From Phyllobacteriaceae bacterium (lineage in GTDB: Bacteria > Pseudomonadota > Alphaproteobacteria > Rhizobiales > Rhizobiaceae), in assembly GCA_016711085.1 (NCBI GenBank), contig JADJTR010000003.1:310001-374000 (forward strand): a DNA stretch of 64,000 nt, given 5' to 3'. Of this stretch, positions 37,903 to 47,391 are shown piece after piece. The position numbers were made by a program, and so were the translations under genes. Position 1 is the first letter of the stretch; each line of letters begins with the position of its first letter. The notes under the pieces were generated by a model, which saw only the letters and a program-made list of their open reading frames with translations, was not told the DNA's origin and searched no databases.

Positions 37903-38526
37903 TCAGTTCTTCCTTCCTTTTGTCGTCCATCCATCTTCGATCCAGTCCGATTCCGCCGTTTTGGCGGATTTTATTCCGGCCGGCTTGATAGCGGCCTGCT
38001 TGGCCGCCGTCTTCGATGCTTTCGCCTTTTTTGGCTTTTCGACCGGCGCTTCTTCGTCGGATATCGTCACCGAGGCGGTCTCGTCGCCAACGGACGGTCC
38101 GAGCGCGGCTTCCGAGGGAATGTCTTCCATCCGCCCCTGCGAGCCGAGACCCATTTTCATGAGCTGGAGTTCCATTTTCAGGCGTTCGACTTCGAGTTCA
38201 TAGAGTTGGGCGCAGTTCAGCCGCTTCGGCGTGCGGCCGAGCGGCACCACGACACGGCCGTAGGCCGACACATCCTTGGTCGCTCCGCCGGGTTTGCCCA
38301 TCAGACCGACGTCGAGATAGGCGCCGGAATTGCCGACCGCCGAGCGGCAAGTCGTGCCGTCCGCGGCGCGGACTTCATCGGCGCCCTGGGGCATTTGCAC
38401 GCCCGGCAGGCTGAAGCCCGAGATATCCTGGGAGATGATGCTCTCCTCGGCAAAAACCGGTCCAAACGGCACGGCGATTGCGAGGGCCAACGTTACTGCT
38501 GGCGCAATCCGCGAAATTTTCCGCAT
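37903..38526 (-). CDS. Exported coiled-coil protein with Lys-rich tail, unknown family
   Basis: A 207-residue protein: signal peptide (cleavage near VFAEE), a compact domain with two cysteines (GTTCRSAVGNSGAYLDVGL and KRLNCAQLYELE) and YGRVVVPLGRTPKRL between them, then a helical coiled coil ELEVERLKMELQLMKMG, then a low-complexity Lys/Ala/Glu tail. I do not recognise the family. Its start overlaps the end of the chaperone-like gene by 34 bp. Position inside the operon suggests a partner or anchor of the neighbouring subunit-like proteins. Confidence 0.65.
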   Translation of the reverse strand: MRKISRIAPAVTLALAIAVPFGPVFAEESIISQDISGFSLPGVQMPQGADEVRAADGTTCRSAVGNSGAYLDVGLMGKPGGATKDVSAYGRVVVPLGRTPKRLNCAQLYELEVERLKMELQLMKMGLGSQGRMEDIPSEAALGPSVGDETASVTISDEEAPVEKPKKAKASKTAAKQAAIKPAGIKSAKTAESDWIEDGWTTKGRKN

Positions 38527-38891
38527 ACCTGTGCCTTTATTTGTGATGTTTTGCCAGGAAAGGGTATGGATTCGGTGCAAATGCGCACTTTGCGTTCGGC
38601 CTGACCGTTGAACGGGATCATTACCGTGACCGGCCGCGCAAAACGCGCGCCGAGCGTGAAGACAGCGGGCGAAACCATCGCGCCCTTCACTTCGTTGAAG
38701 TCCTGGTCGTAGACCTTCATTTCGATGCGGATGCGATGTTCATACGGATTGGCCGGATAGACACGCACCGCGAAATTGTCGGTGAAACTTTTCACTTCGG
38801 CCCGCATGGGGGACATGGCCTGCGCCGCCGCCCCGGAGGGCAGCAGCGCCAAGCCGATAACGCCGGCGAAAAGGCTTTGAAGGATCTTCAT
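38493..38891 (-). CDS. Single-domain PapD-N-like periplasmic chaperone
   Basis: A 132-residue protein: signal peptide (cleavage near AAAQA), then MSPMRAEVKS, FAVRVYPANPYEHRIRIEMKVYD, VSPAVFTLGARFARPVTVMI and ERKVRICTESIP. This order of strands matches the N-terminal domain of fimbrial chaperones (conserved Arg after SP, a Pro-rich F1-G1 region, RV-R-C-E-IP). The second immunoglobulin domain of PapD is missing. Cys residues at VRIC and QVCGKF could pair. It follows the first subunit-like gene by 37 bp. Confidence 0.6.
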   Translation of the reverse strand: MKILQSLFAGVIGLALLPSGAAAQAMSPMRAEVKSFTDNFAVRVYPANPYEHRIRIEMKVYDQDFNEVKGAMVSPAVFTLGARFARPVTVMIPFNGQAERKVRICTESIPFPGKTSQIKAQVCGKFRGLRQQ

Positions 38892-38928
38892 CTTACACTC
38901 CTGATTTCGCCGGCGGTCGAGGATGCGA

Positions 38929-39396
38929 TTACTCGCAGCGCAGAACCGCGGTGGCGGTATAGGTGCCGGCGCCGTAAGTGCCGGACGAGGCGGTCGCCGT
39001 CAGGTCGACGCCGACGCTGGTCGTGCCGGCGGCAAGCGCCGTCGTGGTCGCACCCGCGACGTTGGACGCCGAAGTCGCGCCGGACAGGTCGTATTCGGTC
39101 GCGAAAGTCGTGGTCGGCGCGCCGCCCGGAGCGGAGCTCCAAGAGGACGGGGCATCAACCGAGGCATCGAACGCCGTATCCGTCGTCAGGATCGTGGCTG
39201 TACCCTGGGCGCCACCAGCCTGCTGGGAACCGAGCACCGTGAAACCGGCATTCGGCATGATCGTGCCGGGCGTCCCGACTGTGATCACGCAGGTGCTGGT
39301 GACAGTGCCATTGAAAGGAATGTTGGCGGTCACGGCGAAGGCCTGGACCGGGGCGAAGGACGCAGCGACAGCGGCGACCATGAGCAGTTTCTTCAT
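38929..39396 (-). CDS. Exported Cys-Ile/RCE-end protein, paralogue 1 (fimbrillin-like)
   Basis: A 155-residue protein: signal peptide (cleavage near AFAVT), then NIPFNGTVTSTCVITVGTPG with Cys36, a long Thr/Ser/Ala/Gly-rich low-charge body, and the C-terminal strand YGAGTYTATAVLRCE with Cys154. Composition (rich in small residues, almost no Lys or Arg) is that of a polymerising or surface fimbrillin. It is the first gene of the operon and has a strong RBS (GGGAG 7 bases before the ATG), so it is likely the most abundant product. Confidence 0.68.
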   Translation of the reverse strand: MKKLLMVAAVAASFAPVQAFAVTANIPFNGTVTSTCVITVGTPGTIMPNAGFTVLGSQQAGGAQGTATILTTDTAFDASVDAPSSWSSAPGGAPTTTFATEYDLSGATSASNVAGATTTALAAGTTSVGVDLTATASSGTYGAGTYTATAVLRCE

Positions 39397-39706
39397 TTTG
39401 GGAACTCCCTGTTGTAACGACGCAGCACTTGAGCTGTGAAGGATTTTTCCCGGAAGGGTGCTCGCTTGATGGCGACGACACCAACCCGATATCCATCATC
39501 AGTCGCTTGTAGTATGCGCTTCAGGTATTGCCGCCCGGTTAGTAGGTCTGGTTAATCGCCAATGAATCGGCAATGAAATTCAGCAGCACGGCTGGATTGA
39601 AAGCAGATCGACACGTTTCGGTGGCATTCCGCTCAAGGTGCGCGAGGATATTGCGAGAGTTCTGTATTTTCGCGTGAATAATGCATTAGGTGCGACCTAT
39701 AGTTGT
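39397..39706. promoter_or_regulatory. 310-bp AT-richer leader upstream of the exported-protein operon
   Basis: No coding frame of note. The stretch is less GC-rich than its surroundings and contains the tandem repeat at 39554-39575. It separates the exported-protein operon from the mocA-type gene on the same strand, so it should hold the operon promoter and the end of the upstream transcript. No convincing -35/-10 pair could be fixed by eye. Confidence 0.5.
39554..39575. repeat. Tandem 11-bp repeat AATCGSCAATG
   Basis: Two adjacent copies (AATCGCCAATG and AATCGGCAATG) differ by one base. The spacing of one helical turn suits paired regulator sites. They lie 158 bp upstream of the first exported-protein gene. 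Confidence 0.55.
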
Positions 39707-42004
39707 TCATTCGATTGTCTGACCACCTGCTGACGCCAGGGCATCCGGCGTGTCGACATCGATGATGGCGGCCGGGCCGATTTCAACGTCGACGATCTCG
39801 GCTGAAACCGAGTCCAGCAGGTTCCTGGCGCCCGTATCGCCTTCGAGACGTTCAATCCCGGCAAACAGCGTTCGCGGCAGAACCACCGGATTGCCGCGTT
39901 TGCCGCCGCTGGCGGCGCGCACCACGGCGTGCGGCGCGGCGCGCCAGACCGCGATCAGACGGTCGAAATCGGCAGTCGCCAATGAGGGCATGTCGGCGAG
40001 AACAATCATGACGGCATCCGCGTCGCCTGCGGCGCGCAATCCGGCCCGGAGCGATGAAGCAATGCCGTCGGCGTAGGCGGGGTTGTGCGCCAATGCGACA
40101 CGTGTTCCGGAGAGCGCGGCTTCCACCGCGCCGGCCTGGTGGCCGGTGACCACGACGACCCGGTCGAAAGAACCGGCGGCGACGCGCTCCACCGTGCGCC
40201 TGACCAAGGGTACGCCATCGAAGGTGGCCAACAGCTTGTTCGGCCCGCCCATGCGGCTGGACCGCCCGGCCGCGAGGACAATGGCCGCGATCATCGGTCT
40301 GGCGGCAGGTTCGGCGCGTTCGCGCGGGCTCGGACGCATCGGGATTTCCATCAGCAATCCGCCGACGCCCATGCCGGCGATTGTCGCCGAAGACACATCA
40401 AGACCCGCCAACAGGCGATCGAGCACCCAATCGAAACCGTTTTCCTTCGGACTGCGCGCGCACCCCGGCGCGCCAATAACCCGTTTGCCCGCAATATTGC
40501 CCAGGACCAGCAGATTGCCCGGATCGACCGGCATGCCGACGCGTTCAACCACGCCTCCGGCGATGCGAATGGCGGCCGGAATGACATCGTCAGGATCGGT
40601 TACCGCCGAGGCGCCAAAGACAATCGTCATGTCGGCATCGTCGGACAATGCGCCAAGCGCCAGCGCCACGGCGGTTTCGTCATGGGCGCAGCGGATTTCG
40701 CGCGAGACGACGCTGTTCGAGCGCGCCAACCGTCCGGCGATGACGCGCGCGGTCTTGTCGAGAACCGACTCCCTGACGCCAGGCAATCGCGTCTGGACCA
40801 GGCCGACGCGGTGGGGTCGAAAGGCGTTGAGTGCGAGTACCGCGGCGCCAAGAGCTTCGGCGCGCGTGATCACGCTGTCGGCGACAGCGAACGGAATAAC
40901 TTTCACTGTCGCGACCATCTGTCCGGCGTCAACCCGCGTATGATCGGCCAGCGTCGCCAGCGTCACGCCGGGATCGAGCCCATTGATCGCGTCGACCGCG
41001 GCCCTTTTTGCCGAGAATACGCCCGGATGGACAGCGTGGATATTGACCCGACCGGTCGAAGCGGGCTTGCGTTCCATGCCGGGGGCGGCGAGCGCATTGG
41101 CGAGGCGCGTCGCTGCCTCGTCCTCGCCGACGTCGCCTTCGTCGAGACGGGCGACGATGATTGTCGCGATGCCGGCCTTCGCCAGCGCCGTGGCATCGTC
41201 CGAAGACAGCCGGCGGCCCTTGCGAAAGCGTTCGGCGCCGACTTCGGTAGCGTGCGCCAAATAGGCGCCGACAGCCTGCGCCACCGGAAGCGGACCAAAT
41301 TTCATGGCTCTCCCGGCCGCCAAGGCCGCCGGGTCCGAAAACGCCTCGATCATTTGAGCCAGTGTCGCCACGGCGATTTCGGCCGGGCTTGCCGCGCCAA
41401 TGGCCAGGCCGATGGGCGCGCGGATGCGCGCCAACGCCGTCTCGGAGACGCCCGAGGCGCGCAGCCGGTCCAAACGCCTGGCGTGGGTTTTGCGGCTGCC
41501 AAGCGCGCCGACATAGAAGCAACCGGCGGCGAGCGCGGCCGAAATCGCGAAATCGTCGATTTTCGGATCGTGGGTCACGGCTGCGAGCGCGCAATAGGCG
41601 TCGAGCGGGCGGACTGCCAGAACCGTTTCCGGCCAATCGGCGGTGAGCGCCACGTCGGGGAATCGCTCAGGCGTGGCGAAGGCGGTGCGCGGATCGATGA
41701 TTTCCATGGCGTAGCCGGCGATGCGCGCCATTGGCGCCAGCGCCTGGCTGATGTGCACCGCGCCAATGACGACGAGACGCGGCGGCGGCACATGCACATT
41801 GAGGAACAGTCGGCGATTGTCGATTTCCGCGATACCCGATTTGCCGGAGCGGAACGCAACACCAACCGCATCACCGAGCGCGCCATCGACGCGATCGCCC
41901 TCGACGATGACGCGATCGGTCCCGTCGGCGAGATCGGTGACGAGAATGGCGGCGCGGCGCGCGCCGCGGGCGGCGTTGATGGCGGCGAGCGAAGCGGGCC
42001 GCAT
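39707..42004 (-). CDS. XdhC C-domain / molybdopterin-binding / MocA-type nucleotidyltransferase fusion
   Basis: A 765-residue protein in three parts. Residues about 1-235 are an XdhC Rossmann domain (RLVVIGAVHISQALAPMA, VTHDPKIDDFAI, GALGSRKTH). Residues about 245-560 are a MoeA-like molybdopterin-binding module starting MKFGPLPVAQAVGAYLAH. The last 200 residues are a MocA/MobA-type NTP transferase (IAAIVLAAGRSSRMGGPNKLL, LADMPSLA). It should load, protect and cytidylate molybdopterin for xanthine-oxidase-family enzymes. The XdhC and MPT parts are usually separate genes; here no stop lies between them. ATG 42004 overlaps the upstream XdhC stop (TGATG). Confidence 0.85.
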   Translation of the reverse strand: MRPASLAAINAARGARRAAILVTDLADGTDRVIVEGDRVDGALGDAVGVAFRSGKSGIAEIDNRRLFLNVHVPPPRLVVIGAVHISQALAPMARIAGYAMEIIDPRTAFATPERFPDVALTADWPETVLAVRPLDAYCALAAVTHDPKIDDFAISAALAAGCFYVGALGSRKTHARRLDRLRASGVSETALARIRAPIGLAIGAASPAEIAVATLAQMIEAFSDPAALAAGRAMKFGPLPVAQAVGAYLAHATEVGAERFRKGRRLSSDDATALAKAGIATIIVARLDEGDVGEDEAATRLANALAAPGMERKPASTGRVNIHAVHPGVFSAKRAAVDAINGLDPGVTLATLADHTRVDAGQMVATVKVIPFAVADSVITRAEALGAAVLALNAFRPHRVGLVQTRLPGVRESVLDKTARVIAGRLARSNSVVSREIRCAHDETAVALALGALSDDADMTIVFGASAVTDPDDVIPAAIRIAGGVVERVGMPVDPGNLLVLGNIAGKRVIGAPGCARSPKENGFDWVLDRLLAGLDVSSATIAGMGVGGLLMEIPMRPSPRERAEPAARPMIAAIVLAAGRSSRMGGPNKLLATFDGVPLVRRTVERVAAGSFDRVVVVTGHQAGAVEAALSGTRVALAHNPAYADGIASSLRAGLRAAGDADAVMIVLADMPSLATADFDRLIAVWRAAPHAVVRAASGGKRGNPVVLPRTLFAGIERLEGDTGARNLLDSVSAEIVDVEIGPAAIIDVDTPDALASAGGQTIE

Positions 42005-42339
42005 CAGCCGAGCCTTTCGACATAGACGGCGATGCGTCCACCGCAGGACAGGCCGACGCGCCATGCCGTTTCATCGGCAACGCCGAATTCGAGCAGGCGC
42101 GGCGCACCAGAGGCGATCACCTCGCCCGCCTCGTCGACGACGGCGCCCTCAACGCATCCGCCCGACACCGAACCGTTGAAATTGCCGTCGGCGTCGATGA
42201 CGAGATGGCTGCCGACCGGGCGGGGGGCCGAGCCCCAGGTTTCAACCACCGTGGCGATAGCGAGTCTGCGCCCCTCGCCCAGCCAGCGTTCGGCGACGGC
42301 GAGCGGATCGAGCGTCGCTTCGGCTCCAGCTTCGGTCAT
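42004..42339 (-). CDS. XdhC N-terminal-domain protein (CoxI-like)
   Basis: A 111-residue protein with the XdhC/CoxI N-terminal signature ATVVETWGSAPRPVGSHLVID, GSVSGGCVEGAVVDEA and a terminal SCGGRIAVYVE. These proteins bind and sulfurate the molybdenum cofactor before its insertion. The stand-alone N-domain followed by the C-domain gene is the split form of XdhC common in cox-type clusters. Confidence 0.9.
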   Translation of the reverse strand: MTEAGAEATLDPLAVAERWLGEGRRLAIATVVETWGSAPRPVGSHLVIDADGNFNGSVSGGCVEGAVVDEAGEVIASGAPRLLEFGVADETAWRVGLSCGGRIAVYVERLG

Positions 42340-42355
42340 GGCGGATTCCCTCGTT

Positions 42356-43620
42356 TCAGGCTGCGTTCAACGTGTCGAGAAAGCGTCGTGGATCGGTCAG
42401 GCGATTGCCCTTGCCGCCGCCGAGCGCGGCGCATAATTCGGCCAGCGCTTCGATGGAGTGAACCGGCCGGAATTCGTCGACATACGGCAGCATGGCGCGA
42501 ATGCCGCGCGCGCGCGCCTCGAACCCGTCGAAGCGCAACAGCGGATTGAGCCAGATCAGTCGCCGGCAGGATTTGTGCAGGCGCTCCATTTCCGCCGGCA
42601 AATCGTCGACCGCCTCGCGCTCCAGCCCGTCGGAAATAAGCAACACAACCGCGCCCTGCCCGAGAACGCGGCGCGACCAGCGGCGATTGAATTCATGCAC
42701 CGTCTCGGAAATGCGCGTGCCGCCCGACCAGTCCTTGACCGTCCTGGCGCATTCGGCCAGCGCCTCATCGGGGTCGCGGCGGCGCAACTGCCGGGTCAGG
42801 TTGGTCAGCCGGGTGCCGAAAACGAATGCATGAACGCGGCGGCGCTTTTCCATGACCGCGTGCATGAAATGCAGGAACAAACGCGTGTATTGGCTCATGG
42901 AACCGGAAATGTCGGCGATGACCACGAGAGGCGGATGCACCGTGCGCTCCTTGCGAAAGCGCGGCAGCATCAAATCGCCGCCGGTGCGCAACGCCTGGCG
43001 CAACGTGGCGCGCGGATCGGTGCGCCGGCCGCGTGGATGGGCGCGCAATCGCCGCGTTTTCATTTCGTCTTGGGGCAAGGCCATGGCGGCAATCGCCTTG
43101 CGCGCCTCGGCGAGTTCTGCCGCGGTCATCTGGGCGAAATCCTTTTCGCGCAGGATTTCCTTTCCCGACGCGGTCAATCGCGCATCGGTCTCGACCTCGG
43201 GGATCTCCAGTTCGCGCTGCTGCTTGCGGTGCCCTTCGAACAACGCGTCGCCGACGCGGGTTTCCGCCGCGCGCGGTTTTCGCGCGCCCTGTTCTCCATC
43301 GCCACGGGGGAGAACATGGCGATCATCTTTTCGATCAGTTCGCGCGATTTCCAGAACAGGCGGAACGCCTCGTCGAATGTGGCGTGATCCTCGCGCCGCT
43401 TCACGAATACGGCGTGCAGCGTCCAATAGAAGTCGTCGCGACCGCCAATGCCCGCCGCCAACACCGCGTCGATGGCGTCGCGGACCGAAGCCGGTCCGAC
43501 GCGCATGCCGGCCTTGCGCAGGGCGCGAGCGAAATAGACGATATTGTCGGCGATGCGGCCGTCGCCAACCACCCGCTTCAGCGGCAACGGCGTGACATTT
43601 TCGGCCTGGCCCATTTCCAT
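42356..43620 (-). CDS. CoxE-like VWA-domain protein (one frameshift)
   Basis: About 421 residues after restoring one A in an AAAA run at 43277-43280. The first frame gives MEMGQAENVTPLPLKR to MENRARE, the second KPRAAETRVGDALFEGH onwards. The C-terminal von Willebrand A domain keeps the MIDAS motif VVIADISGSMSQY, SGGTRI and LLISDGLERE. It works with the MoxR ATPase in maturing molybdenum hydroxylases, as CoxD/CoxE do for CO dehydrogenase. A GTG at 43629 overlapping the ATPase stop (GTGA) is an alternative start. Confidence 0.87.
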
Positions 43621-43625
43621 GACGG

Positions 43626-44546
43626 TCACGCGGCGGCGAGCGAGGCCTTGACCTCGTCGAGGATTTTCCGCCCCTCGCCCGAGGAAATGCGGGCAATGTC
43701 GTCCTGGTATTTGAGCAGGACGCCGATGGTGTCGGAAACGGTTTCGGGATCGAGCGCCACCTTGTCGAGCTCGGTCAAAGCGCCGGCCCAATCGATGGTT
43801 TCGGCGACGCCGGGCGCTTTGAACAGGTCGAGGCCGCGCAGTTTCTGCACGAATGCGACGACTTCGGCCGACAGGCGCGCATTGGCCTGCGGCACCTTGC
43901 GGTGGACGATTTCCAGTTCGCGCGCCGCGGTCGGATAGTCGAACCCATGATAGAGACAGCGCCGCTTCAGCGCATCGTGGATTTCGCGGGTGCGGTTGGT
44001 GGTGACGATGACGATCGGCGGCTCGGCCGCCTTGATCGTGCCGATCTCCGGCACGGTAACCTGATAATCGGACAGGATTTCGAGCAGGAACGCCTCGAAG
44101 GCTTCGTCGGTGCGGTCGAGTTCGTCGATAAGGAACACCGGGGCGGCGCCCGGCGCACCCGAAAGCGCCTCCAGAACCGGGCGGCGGATCAGGTAGCGCT
44201 CGGAAAAGACGTTACGCTCCATGGCGTCGCGATCAGTCACGCCAGAGGCCTCGTCCATGCGGATCTCGATCATCTGGGCCGCATAGTTCCACTCATAGAC
44301 GGCGGACGATACGTCCAGTCCCTCATAACATTGCAGGCGGATGAGTTTGCGGCCGAGCGCGCTGGCCAACACCTTGGCGATCTCGGTCTTGCCGACGCCG
44401 GCCTCGCCTTCGAGAAAAAGCGGCCGCTTCATCTTCAGACTGAGAAACAGAACGGTCGCCAGGGACCGGTCGGCGACGTAGTCGGCGCCCGCCAGCAAGG
44501 CCTGCGTTTCATCGATCGATTGCGGCAAAGCGCGCTTGTCTGACAT
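43626..44546 (-). CDS. MoxR-family AAA ATPase (CoxD-like)
   Basis: A 306-residue AAA+ protein: Walker A GEAGVGKTE (residues 47-55), YEGLDVSSAVYEWNY, Walker B VFLIDELDRTDE (about 137-148), sensor 1 IVIVTTNRTREIHDALKRRC. This is the CoxD type. In CO dehydrogenase clusters CoxD, with CoxE, partially unfolds the apoenzyme so the Mo-Cu centre can be built. Here no coxMSL genes are in view, so the client could be any Mo hydroxylase. Confidence 0.9.
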   Translation of the reverse strand: MSDKRALPQSIDETQALLAGADYVADRSLATVLFLSLKMKRPLFLEGEAGVGKTEIAKVLASALGRKLIRLQCYEGLDVSSAVYEWNYAAQMIEIRMDEASGVTDRDAMERNVFSERYLIRRPVLEALSGAPGAAPVFLIDELDRTDEAFEAFLLEILSDYQVTVPEIGTIKAAEPPIVIVTTNRTREIHDALKRRCLYHGFDYPTAARELEIVHRKVPQANARLSAEVVAFVQKLRGLDLFKAPGVAETIDWAGALTELDKVALDPETVSDTIGVLLKYQDDIARISSGEGRKILDEVKASLAAA

Positions 44547-44569
44547 CCGGCCTCCTCGCGCCGGCGGGC

Positions 44570-45064
44570 TCAGAACGAGCGGTAACCGCGCCGGTGATAC
44601 ATCAAGGGCGAAAGGCTATCGCCGATGCGCAGGCCTGTCACCCTGCCAAAAAGAACACGATGGGTCGCCATGTCGACGCTTTCAATCAATTCGCAATCGA
44701 AAGCGGCAAGCGCGCCGATCAGCACCGGCGCGCCGGTTTCGAGCTTTTCCCAATCAGCGAGCCCAAAGCGGGACTCCGCTTCGACGCCCGACTTGCCGGA
44801 AAAGGCATCGGCGAGGTCCCGATGAGGCGAAGCCAAGGTCGATACGGCGAAATTGCCGTTGCCGACAAAGGCTTCGTTGGCCGCATTGGCGCGATTAAGG
44901 CAGACCAAAACCGTCGCCGGCTTGTCCGACACGGAGGTGAACGCCGTCACCGTCAGGCCGCGCCGACCGGCCGGCCCGTCGGTCGTGACGAGATGCACCG
45001 CCTCGGCGATTTGCGCCATGGCGTCGCGATAGGTCAAAGGGTCGATCGGGGCGGATTTCAACAC
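44570..45064 (-). CDS. Flavin reductase family protein (FMN-binding split barrel)
   Basis: A 164-residue protein with the HpaC/RutF-type core: YRDAMAQIAEAVHLVTTDG, GLTVTAFTSVSDKPATVLVCLN, FAVSTLA and FGRVTGLRIGD, ending YHRRGYRSF. It should reduce FMN or FAD with NAD(P)H for a partner monooxygenase, none of which is adjacent. Start GTG 45064 has GGA about 8 bases upstream; GTG 45115 is an alternative. It sits 23 bp upstream of the CoxD-like ATPase. Confidence 0.85.
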   Translation of the reverse strand: MLKSAPIDPLTYRDAMAQIAEAVHLVTTDGPAGRRGLTVTAFTSVSDKPATVLVCLNRANAANEAFVGNGNFAVSTLASPHRDLADAFSGKSGVEAESRFGLADWEKLETGAPVLIGALAAFDCELIESVDMATHRVLFGRVTGLRIGDSLSPLMYHRRGYRSF

Positions 45065-45185
45065 TGGAGCATTCCGGTTGCCGGCCTCGAATATAGGACA
45101 GCGACGCGCCGTCACAAGCGCAACAACGGCAATTGCGCCAACGCTTGCGACGCTTTACCAAGACGCCAACCCGCGGGGAAACCGA

Positions 45186-46320
<1,135 letters not shown>

Positions 46321-46324
<4 letters not shown>

Positions 46325-47343
46325 ACGACAAATCGACGTCAAGGCGGCCCGGTCCGCGCAATTTGATTACCGATGTCGCCGGTTTGCGGGTCGGCAACGC
46401 CCATGATGAAATGGTGCGCAGCGGCGTCACCGCGGTGCTTTGCGATCCGCCGGCCGTGGCCGCCGTGCAGGTGCTCGGCGGCGCGCCCGGAACGCGCGAA
46501 ACCGATTTGCTCGAACCGCACAACATGGTCGAAACCGTTCACGCCATCGTGCTGGCCGGCGGTTCGGCCTTCGGCCTTGACGCCGCGTCCGGCGTCCAGG
46601 CGGTTCTGCGCGATCGCGGCCAGGGCGTCATCGTCCATGGCCATGTCGTGCCGATCGTGCCGGCGGCGATCCTGTTCGATCTGGCCAATGGCGGCGACAA
46701 GGCGTGGGGCGACAACCCGCCCTACCGGGCGCTCGGCATCGAGGCGGCGCTGGCGGCGGACGAGGAATTCGCCCTTGGCACGGAAGGCGCCGGCCACGGC
46801 GCGCTGACCGCCGGTCTGAAAGGGGGCATCGGCTCGGCGTCGGAATGCGTCGACGATTTCATCGTCGGGGCCCTGGTCGCCGCAAACCCGGTCGGCGGCG
46901 CGACGATGGGGCGCGGCCGCCATTTCTGGGCCGCCCCGTTCGAAATCGGCGCCGAATTCGGCGGCCTCGGCCTGCCGGCTCGGTTGCCGGCCGACGCGGC
47001 GGAACTGAAACTGAAATTCCGCGAGCTTTCCCCCGGCGGCAACACCACCATCGGCGTCATCGCCACCGACGCCGATCTGACCAAGGCGGAGGCAAAACGC
47101 CTCGCCATCGCCGCCCATGACGGTTATGCGCGCGCCATCTGGCCGTCGCACACGCCGCTTGACGGCGATCTGGTGTTCGCGCTCGCCACCGGCGCGTCGG
47201 GCCGGCGGCCGGATGCGGCGGGATTCGTGGCGTTGTGCGCCGCCGCCGCTTCGGCCATGGCGCGCGCCGTGGCGCGCGGCGTCTTTGAGGCAACCCGACG
47301 CGACGGAGACCTTTTCCCGGCCTGGCGCGACACCGCTTCGTAG
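46321..47343 (+). CDS. P1-family N-terminal-nucleophile peptidase (DmpA/L-aminopeptidase-D-esterase type)
   Basis: A 340-residue protein: NLITDVAGLRVGNAHD at the start, LAGGSAFGLDAASGV, GLKGGIGSAS and the autoprocessing region GNTTIGVIATDADLTKAEA, where the proprotein is cut to expose a Ser/Thr nucleophile. Family members cleave N-terminal residues, D-amino-acid amides or beta-peptides. It starts within the binding-protein stop (ATGA), suggesting that the two act on the same peptide or amide substrate. Confidence 0.9.
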
Positions 47344-47391
47344 CCACGCGAATCGCGACTATGCTGGCGGCGATTCAGGGAGAAACCTGCC

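Noticed and set aside
36776..39396. Ordinary chaperone-usher or Csu/spore-coat-U operon
   Set aside because: No usher of about 800 residues and no two-domain adhesin is present. The chaperone-like gene has only one domain.
40085..42025. A 646-codon plus-strand frame opposite the XdhC/MocA fusion
   Set aside because: Composition is His/Arg/Asp-biased with no motif, while the minus strand encodes clear XdhC, MPT-binding and MocA motifs.
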